This document shows positions 7,753 through 13,044 of a stretch of DNA of 13,044 bases, piece by piece; positions within the stretch are counted from its first letter, which is position 1; each line of letters begins with the position of its first letter. Source of the stretch: Saprospiraceae bacterium. GTDB lineage: Bacteria; Bacteroidota; Bacteroidia; Chitinophagales; Saprospiraceae. Location: NCBI GenBank assembly GCA_017995875.1, contig JAGOIB010000039.1, forward strand, positions 3,245 through 16,288, read 5' to 3'. The position numbers and the translations under genes are program-made. The notes beneath the pieces were generated by a model, which saw nothing but the letters and a program-made list of their open reading frames with translations, made no database searches and was not told where the DNA came from.

Positions 7753-9573
7753 ATGAGCAAAAGCAAATCAAAACAGCAAAAACAATCTCCTCGTACTTCA
7801 GGAGCACGTAAATCGAATGCAACATTGTCCGGTAAACCATGGCTTTGGGCTCTTGGCGCTTGTCTTGTTACGGCAATCGTTTTCTTGCCTATGTTTTCCA
7901 ATGAGTTTACTAACTGGGATGATCCACTTTACGTGATTGATAATATGTTATTGCGTGGTCCCGACTGGGCAGGGATTTTTTCAAAGCCCGTTGTTTCTAA
8001 TTATCACCCTTTAACAATGGCGACCCTGGCTTTAAATTATCAGGCATCGGAGCTGGAACCCTTCTCCTATCATTTTGTCAATTGGCTGCTTCATATTATA
8101 AATACTGGATTGGTATTTTTCTTTGCCTTTAAACTTTCGCAAAACAATCTATGGGTTGGGGCCATTACTGCTTTGTTTTTTGGAATACACCCCATGCATG
8201 TAGAATCTGTGGCATGGGTCAGTGAAAGAAAGGATGTCCTGTATACAGCCTTCTTTTTGCTGGCGTTGATTTCCTATCTGCAGTATCTTCAGAAAAGTGG
8301 ATGGCAAAAGTATGGACTGACCATGCTCTTTTTTATTGCATCTCTTTTATCCAAACCTGCCGCAGTTACTTTGCCGGTCGTCATGTTGCTTATTGATTGG
8401 TACAAAGGCCGGTCATTGAAAGACAAGAAGGTATGGATGGAGAAAATTCCGTTTTTTATCCTGGCTTTGATTTTTGGTTTGGTAGCGTTGCAAATCCAAT
8501 CCGAAAAAGCCATCGCACAACCTGAATTTTACCCTGTATGGCAGAGGTTTGTTTTTGCCTTTTATGGATTTGGTGAATATATCAAGCGGTTGTTCTGGCC
8601 ATTTCCTCTGTCCACACTGCATCCATTTCCCGCAGCAGCTACGATCCCGGCATCCTATTACCCCGCGCTGATTTTAGGCCCGGTGGTTGTCGCTATTGCC
8701 TTGTACTTCAGGAAGAATAAGAATCTCCTTTTTGGCCTTGGATTTTTTGCTGTCAATCTTGCGCTGGTGCTGCAGTTATTGACGTTTGGAAATTCGGTCA
8801 TCTCTGAGCGCTACACATATGTCCCTTACATCGGACTTTGTTTTGCGCTAGCCATGTTTTGGGCAAAGAGTTCATTAGCTCCCGCTACAAAAAATATTGT
8901 TTTGGGATTGTTTGTGATTGCTGGTTTAGGATTTGCCATTGCATCCAATAAGCAAGTGCGCGTTTGGAAGGATAGTATATCCTTGTGGACCCAGGCCATT
9001 GATGCATATCCAAGAAGTTATATAGCCAGATCAAACCGGGGCAATTATCTGGTGACTAAGCAAGCAAAATACGATGAAGGACTTGTGGATTACAACATCG
9101 CCTTAGATGTAAAACCTGAACATGCTAACTCGCTGGAGAATCGAACAATCATTTTTATTCATAAGAAAGATTTTGCTTCAGCTCTAAAGGACGCAGAGCA
9201 AATGGTTAAATTTTATCCAACAACAGGGAAGGGCTATTATTTGCGCGGATTTGTCGAGGATAAACTAGGTCAGCAGGACAAAGCTTTAACCGATTATAGC
9301 AAGTCAATCGAATTTGATCCTAAAAATGCCGAAGCATGGGCCAACAGGGGTATCATCTATTACAACACAAAGCAGGATTACTCAGCAGCCAAGGCTGATT
9401 TTGATGCAGCCTTTCAGATCAATCCTAAAAATGCTGTATACGTTATCAATCGTGCTCGCTGCTGGATAGCCTTAAACAACAAAGCTGAAGCCATGCGTGA
9501 TATTGATCTGGCAAAACAATTGGGCGCAACTGTTGGTGATGATGTGATCCAGGCAGCCCAGGCGCTAAAGTGA
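7753..9573 (+). CDS. TMTC-like GT-C membrane protein with C-terminal TPRs (copy 2)
   Basis: This is the tandem paralogue of the preceding gene: 606 residues with the same architecture. It has a lysine/serine-rich cytosolic tail (1-27), a multi-pass GT-C domain (about 29-400) and a TPR domain (about 418-590). Conserved blocks sit at the same positions: NWDD 54-57, NYHPLT 83-88, HPMHVESVAW 146-155, SKPAAV 200-205, ERYTYVP 352-358. Hand alignment of residues 51-250 is gapless, with 131 of 200 identical; over the TPR region (copy 1 residues 421-607) 86 of 187 are identical. The catalytic-loop acids are kept, so both copies are probably active, perhaps on different acceptors. The start follows a purine-rich ribosome binding site. 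Its TGA is separated by one base from the stop of the convergent gene, so no intergenic terminator exists here. Confidence 0.85.
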   Translation: MSKSKSKQQKQSPRTSGARKSNATLSGKPWLWALGACLVTAIVFLPMFSNEFTNWDDPLYVIDNMLLRGPDWAGIFSKPVVSNYHPLTMATLALNYQASELEPFSYHFVNWLLHIINTGLVFFFAFKLSQNNLWVGAITALFFGIHPMHVESVAWVSERKDVLYTAFFLLALISYLQYLQKSGWQKYGLTMLFFIASLLSKPAAVTLPVVMLLIDWYKGRSLKDKKVWMEKIPFFILALIFGLVALQIQSEKAIAQPEFYPVWQRFVFAFYGFGEYIKRLFWPFPLSTLHPFPAAATIPASYYPALILGPVVVAIALYFRKNKNLLFGLGFFAVNLALVLQLLTFGNSVISERYTYVPYIGLCFALAMFWAKSSLAPATKNIVLGLFVIAGLGFAIASNKQVRVWKDSISLWTQAIDAYPRSYIARSNRGNYLVTKQAKYDEGLVDYNIALDVKPEHANSLENRTIIFIHKKDFASALKDAEQMVKFYPTTGKGYYLRGFVEDKLGQQDKALTDYSKSIEFDPKNAEAWANRGIIYYNTKQDYSAAKADFDAAFQINPKNAVYVINRARCWIALNNKAEAMRDIDLAKQLGATVGDDVIQAAQALK

Positions 9574-9574
9574 T

Positions 9575-11269
9575 TTATTCCACTGGTTTTCGCTCATGTA
9601 CCCAAATCCATGAAGCGTTTTTGGGTTTATAGGTCTTTGCCTCTTCACCCCATACCCATGTACCTTTTCCTTTTTGATCCAGATCAATGATACAGACCAT
9701 GTTGTAGTTGGCCTGTTCCTTCGTATACCATTCAGTGATATCCTTGACTGCTTCCGATGAGCCCCCCCAGGAATAACTTGAATTTATAAACATGAGGTAT
9801 TTAGGTTTAGAAGCTTCAATCTCGGTGAGCATATCCTGGCGCATCTCTTTGCTGTAAGGCTGATTTTCTGTCAACGGATAAGCATATATATAGCCGGTAG
9901 CAGGTAATCGATCAGCATAAAAACAAATCTGAGGTTCAGAGCCAAGCACCCCGATTTTATCTTCTGGTGTAGTGTGTTCTTTCAAATATTTGCCAAGCTC
10001 TACGGATTCAACAAATGGGTTGTTTGGAGAATAAATCACTTTGCACAATTCCTCCGTGGGAACCTCAAAAAAATAAAAGCGATGCATGTACAGGCTGTGT
10101 ATGACCATGAGGACAAAGGCCACCATCGGCAGAGCGGAAAGCATGGATAATTTGTGTTTCTTAAATTGTTCACCTAAAAAAATCATGCTGATGCCTGTCA
10201 ATAATCCTAATGCCGGTAAAAAGACAATATAGTAATGTCTGCGGAAATAAAACCCTGGCACTACACAAGCAAAGGATAGAATCGCAAACATAAAAATCAA
10301 CCAGCGGTATGGTTTAATGGCATCTGTGAAAAACAAAGCAACTAAACCGGTAAGTCCAAGCCACCAGAATAACTGCATTCCTTCTGTAACATTCGGAAAG
10401 ATATCGGCAGCACTTTTTACTCCTTTTGAAAGTGTATTGATGCCGGCATATTCACCTGCATATTCATAAGTCCAATGCCAGAACTGATCAAATGATCCGT
10501 TCAGCTTTGCCGTCAGGACCACAAGCAAATAGGGCAATACCATGCATAGCCCATAAGCAGCGAGGCGCAAAGAAGTTTTGACTAGTTCAACCGGTTTGCG
10601 TTGCAACTCAGTAAGGCCAAGCGCCAGCATCCCAAAGACCAGTAAAAACACAGCCTGTTGTTTCATGATAAAGGAGAGCCCAAAACAAAAGCCACTGAGG
10701 GCAAGTAACCACCACTTTTGTTTTTCAATAAAGTGGAGTAATGTCAGCAACCCGGCAACAGCAAATAGGACAATGAAGTGTGTCGCATGTGCGGCAAATC
10801 CAAGATGGCCCGGGGATAATGAAATTAAGCCATAACTCGCAGCAGCCATGAGGCCCAGATAACCATTGGCCAGTTTTTTTCCTACGAGAAATAGCATAAA
10901 GGTACTGGCGAGATTAACAAGCAATCCACCCAAATGAACACCTAAACCTGTCTGTCCAAAAATAGACATGAGCAACGCGTACATGTAATACACGCCGGGG
11001 AGTTTCATGTTATACGCCATCTCATAGGGAGGAATGCCTTTGAGGATCATCTGTCCCATCAACGCATATTCACCTTCATCCCGCTCCAGTGGAAAACTTG
11101 ACAATCGTAGACGCAGATAGGTAATGAAGAGTAAAACAATTGCCAGACAACCATATAGTATCATGGATTCCAGTTGGGTATTTTTCCCGCCTGTTCCAAC
11201 GCCTGAAGATTTCTGGTCCCTGGTTTTGGATTTGATAGAGGTTGATGGTTTGCCTTTAGGTTTTTTCAT
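9575..11269 (-). CDS. PMT_2/GT39-type membrane glycosyltransferase-like protein
   Basis: This is a 564-residue GT-C protein of the ArnT/PMT_2 type, expected to transfer a sugar from a polyprenyl-phosphate donor outside the inner membrane. Numbered from the ATG at 11269: a Lys/Ser/Gly-rich cytosolic tail (1-33), a first helix (about 36-53), then ERDEGEYA (62-69) with the Asp64-Glu65 acid pair typical of this family, and MKLPG (88-92). Multiple helices run to about 395, with RRHYY (343-347) in a loop. A soluble C-terminal region (about 400-564) contains GSEPQICFYADRLPATGY (443-460), a stretch typical of bacterial PMT_2 proteins. An upstream ATG at 11317 would overlap the preceding gene by 52 bases. 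The ATG at 11269 forms ATGA with that gene's stop, and I prefer it. No TPR is present. Acceptor and sugar are unknown. Confidence 0.82.
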   Translation of the reverse strand: MKKPKGKPSTSIKSKTRDQKSSGVGTGGKNTQLESMILYGCLAIVLLFITYLRLRLSSFPLERDEGEYALMGQMILKGIPPYEMAYNMKLPGVYYMYALLMSIFGQTGLGVHLGGLLVNLASTFMLFLVGKKLANGYLGLMAAASYGLISLSPGHLGFAAHATHFIVLFAVAGLLTLLHFIEKQKWWLLALSGFCFGLSFIMKQQAVFLLVFGMLALGLTELQRKPVELVKTSLRLAAYGLCMVLPYLLVVLTAKLNGSFDQFWHWTYEYAGEYAGINTLSKGVKSAADIFPNVTEGMQLFWWLGLTGLVALFFTDAIKPYRWLIFMFAILSFACVVPGFYFRRHYYIVFLPALGLLTGISMIFLGEQFKKHKLSMLSALPMVAFVLMVIHSLYMHRFYFFEVPTEELCKVIYSPNNPFVESVELGKYLKEHTTPEDKIGVLGSEPQICFYADRLPATGYIYAYPLTENQPYSKEMRQDMLTEIEASKPKYLMFINSSYSWGGSSEAVKDITEWYTKEQANYNMVCIIDLDQKGKGTWVWGEEAKTYKPKNASWIWVHERKPVE

Positions 11270-13044
11270 TTTGTTTCCTTTGGTTGTTGAGTCAATTGTG
11301 CGGCTTTTTGCTTGCATTCCGCTGCTTTAGCGGTATCACCTGCAAGGTTGTATGCCCATTCCAGGCCACCCCAAATTGTGGGATCGTTGGGTCTTATGGT
11401 GGTGAGTCTTGTGAACCATTTGATCGCCTCGACATTGTTTCCACGTTTCGCATTGACGGTACCAAGATGCCACATGGTTTCTTCATTACTACTGTCAAGG
11501 GTAATCGATTCTGTCAGCGATTTAAGCGCATTATCTAAATCCTGTTTTTCATCCTCAAAATATTTTCCTTTGCCGCCAAGGGCCATACTAAGATTGATTC
11601 GGCCTTTTGGATCAGATGGCGCTAAGTTGACCACTTTCCGTTGATCTGCAATGGCCTCATCATACATGCCTAAATGATAATAACATACTCCACGGTTTAA
11701 CAATGCACTTTTATGCGTTGGATGTATCTCAAGTGCGCGGGTATTGTATTCTACAGAACGGCGTAAAAGTTCCTCTTTTTTGACAGAGTCTTTTTCATCT
11801 ATCCCCTCATTGCAGGTAATCATGCCACACACAGCCTGAACCTTGGCACTATTGGGTGAAGTCAACACGTCTGTGAATACCAGGGTCTTGTTATCATACC
11901 AGTCACGGTTGCGCAAAACCGTCTTTATTGAAAATGCTAGAACCACAACTGCAAGTATGCCTAAAGGCAACAATGTCTTTTGAAAATTGATCCCTTGCTT
12001 TGCGCGGGCCATTTGAAGTAAAAGAAATGATACCGCAAGGCAGAAACCTATCGAAGGCATAAATAAGAACCTTTCACCCATATTGGTCCCGATAGGAAAG
12101 ATCACATTGGATACAATACTCAAAGTAATCAGATACACCAGGATGCTAAAACTAATCACATCACGCTTACCACTCCATAACCGCCAAACAGCATAACCTG
12201 CTAATACTAAATGCAATAATAGGCTGGCGATAACACTGAAATCACTGAAATGCATGATGCCAACATGCCGGGGATAATAATCGTGTGTCAAAGTGATCGG
12301 AGCAATCAGTAGTTTTATGTATTGACCCAGCGTATACATGATCGTGGCATATTTTTCGCCACCGGTAAAGTCAACCCATCGATCGCCCGTCCATTTCACA
12401 TAGGGATTGTTCATCAACTCCATAGGTGGCTTAGAAAAAAGCTCCGGCAGAACAGCCATACGGATTATAAAAAATAATCCAAACGCAGCCAGGAGAGGTA
12501 TTCCGGCTTTGATCTGTTGATTTAAGGTGATGCCTCTGAAGTAATAGAGAGCCAAGGGAATGACAGCAAGAAACGTAACGGCATTTTCTTTAGCTAAAAG
12601 TCCGAAGAAGAGTGATAAGGCCGCGAAAATCCCATATTTAGATTTTCCTGTATCAACTGCCCGCAATGTAAAAAATAATGCACCCAAACTACCGAGCATC
12701 GTCACGATTTCATCACAGCCTTTAATATTGGCAGCCACTTCTGTGTGTATCGGATGGACAGCAAACAAAACCGCAGTCATCCATGCAAGCATTTCCGCAT
12801 ATCCCTGCCCATTGTATTTACGGAGGAGCAAAAGCAGTGTCCTGTAGAGTAGCAGACAAGTAAGTGCAAACAGTAAAACTGTAATAAAGTGAAACAGGAA
12901 TGGATTCTGACCAACAAAAGAATATAGTATAGCAAACATGGCAATGGTCAATGGCCGGTAACGACCACCGGAGACCAAATCCGCTTTTCCCGAAACTTTT
13001 ACATAGCCATAGAAGGAGTCATTTGCGAAAATCTCACCCACGCC
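11266..13044 (-). CDS. TMTC-like GT-C membrane protein with TPRs, 5' end outside window
   Basis: The frame stays open to the window edge, so the N terminus, including the first helix and the expected WDD/DD loop, is missing. A GTG at 13041 is not convincing as a start. Numbering from it (591 residues visible): RYRPLT (27-32), HPIHTEVAANIKGCDEIV (96-113), AKENAV (150-155), APITLTHDYYP (247-257) and GERFLFMPSIGF (322-333) match TMTC blocks. They follow them more closely in some places than the plus-strand pair does (HPIHTE, KE, ERFLF-PS). TPR-like repeats fill about 395-580, for example ALLNRGVCYYHLGMYDEAI. It is therefore a distant relative of the two tandem genes, not a recent copy. Its TGA overlaps the next gene's ATG by 4 bp, so the two are probably one translational unit. 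The gene's promoter would lie outside the window. Confidence 0.83.
   Translation of the reverse strand, partial: GVGEIFANDSFYGYVKVSGKADLVSGGRYRPLTIAMFAILYSFVGQNPFLFHFITVLLFALTCLLLYRTLLLLLRKYNGQGYAEMLAWMTAVLFAVHPIHTEVAANIKGCDEIVTMLGSLGALFFTLRAVDTGKSKYGIFAALSLFFGLLAKENAVTFLAVIPLALYYFRGITLNQQIKAGIPLLAAFGLFFIIRMAVLPELFSKPPMELMNNPYVKWTGDRWVDFTGGEKYATIMYTLGQYIKLLIAPITLTHDYYPRHVGIMHFSDFSVIASLLLHLVLAGYAVWRLWSGKRDVISFSILVYLITLSIVSNVIFPIGTNMGERFLFMPSIGFCLAVSFLLLQMARAKQGINFQKTLLPLGILAVVVLAFSIKTVLRNRDWYDNKTLVFTDVLTSPNSAKVQAVCGMITCNEGIDEKDSVKKEELLRRSVEYNTRALEIHPTHKSALLNRGVCYYHLGMYDEAIADQRKVVNLAPSDPKGRINLSMALGGKGKYFEDEKQDLDNALKSLTESITLDSSNEETMWHLGTVNAKRGNNVEAIKWFTRLTTIRPNDPTIWGGLEWAYNLAGDTAKAAECKQKAAQLTQQPKETK

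Noticed and set aside
11270..11317. N-terminal extension of the GT39-type protein starting at ATG 11317
   Set aside because: It would overlap the upstream TMTC-like gene by 52 bases. The ATG at 11269 gives a conventional 4-base ATGA overlap and a natural lysine-rich N terminus.

Overview
The window looks like chromosomal DNA from a Bacteroidota bacterium. Base composition is moderate and slightly AT-rich. Several genes are preceded by a TAnnTTTG-type -7 box, and purine-rich Shine-Dalgarno sites are mostly absent. The protein families are also typical of that phylum: a Pif1-type helicase of about 430 residues, a secreted EEP-family protein, MiaE, and TPR-fused GT-C membrane proteins. I cannot name the genus from the sequence.

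Layout. Positions 1-1730 hold pyrG (CTP synthase) with a near-consensus -7 box. Convergent to it is a minus-strand pair: a 41-residue one-helix membrane microprotein (2468-2343) followed by a MiaE-type tRNA hydroxylase (2331-1747). A divergent promoter then drives a CPBP/CAAX-type intramembrane protease (2572-3300). Facing it is a translationally coupled minus-strand pair: an exported EEP-family nuclease/phosphatase-like protein (5669-4635), overlapping by 4 bp a Pif1-like helicase (4638-3343).

The right-hand half (5864-13044) is a block of four multi-pass GT-C-type membrane proteins. Two plus-strand tandem paralogues (5864-7690, 7753-9573) have an N-terminal TMTC-like membrane domain (WDD and HPMHVESVAW motifs) and a C-terminal TPR domain. 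They converge, with one base between stop codons, on a minus-strand pair: a third, more distant TMTC-like TPR protein cut by the window edge (13044-11266), and an overlapping PMT_2/GT39-type protein (11269-9575). These four probably act at the inner membrane, moving sugars from lipid-linked donors to acceptors outside the cytoplasm, with the TPR domains holding acceptors or partners. That role is inferred from family; no substrate can be read from the sequence.

The most interesting part is this GT-C/TPR block, where the tandem copies have kept the membrane core more strictly than the TPR domain. I see no tRNA, rRNA, CRISPR array, transposase or phage gene. No gene-free stretch exceeds 300 bases; the largest (5670-5863) is a divergent promoter region.
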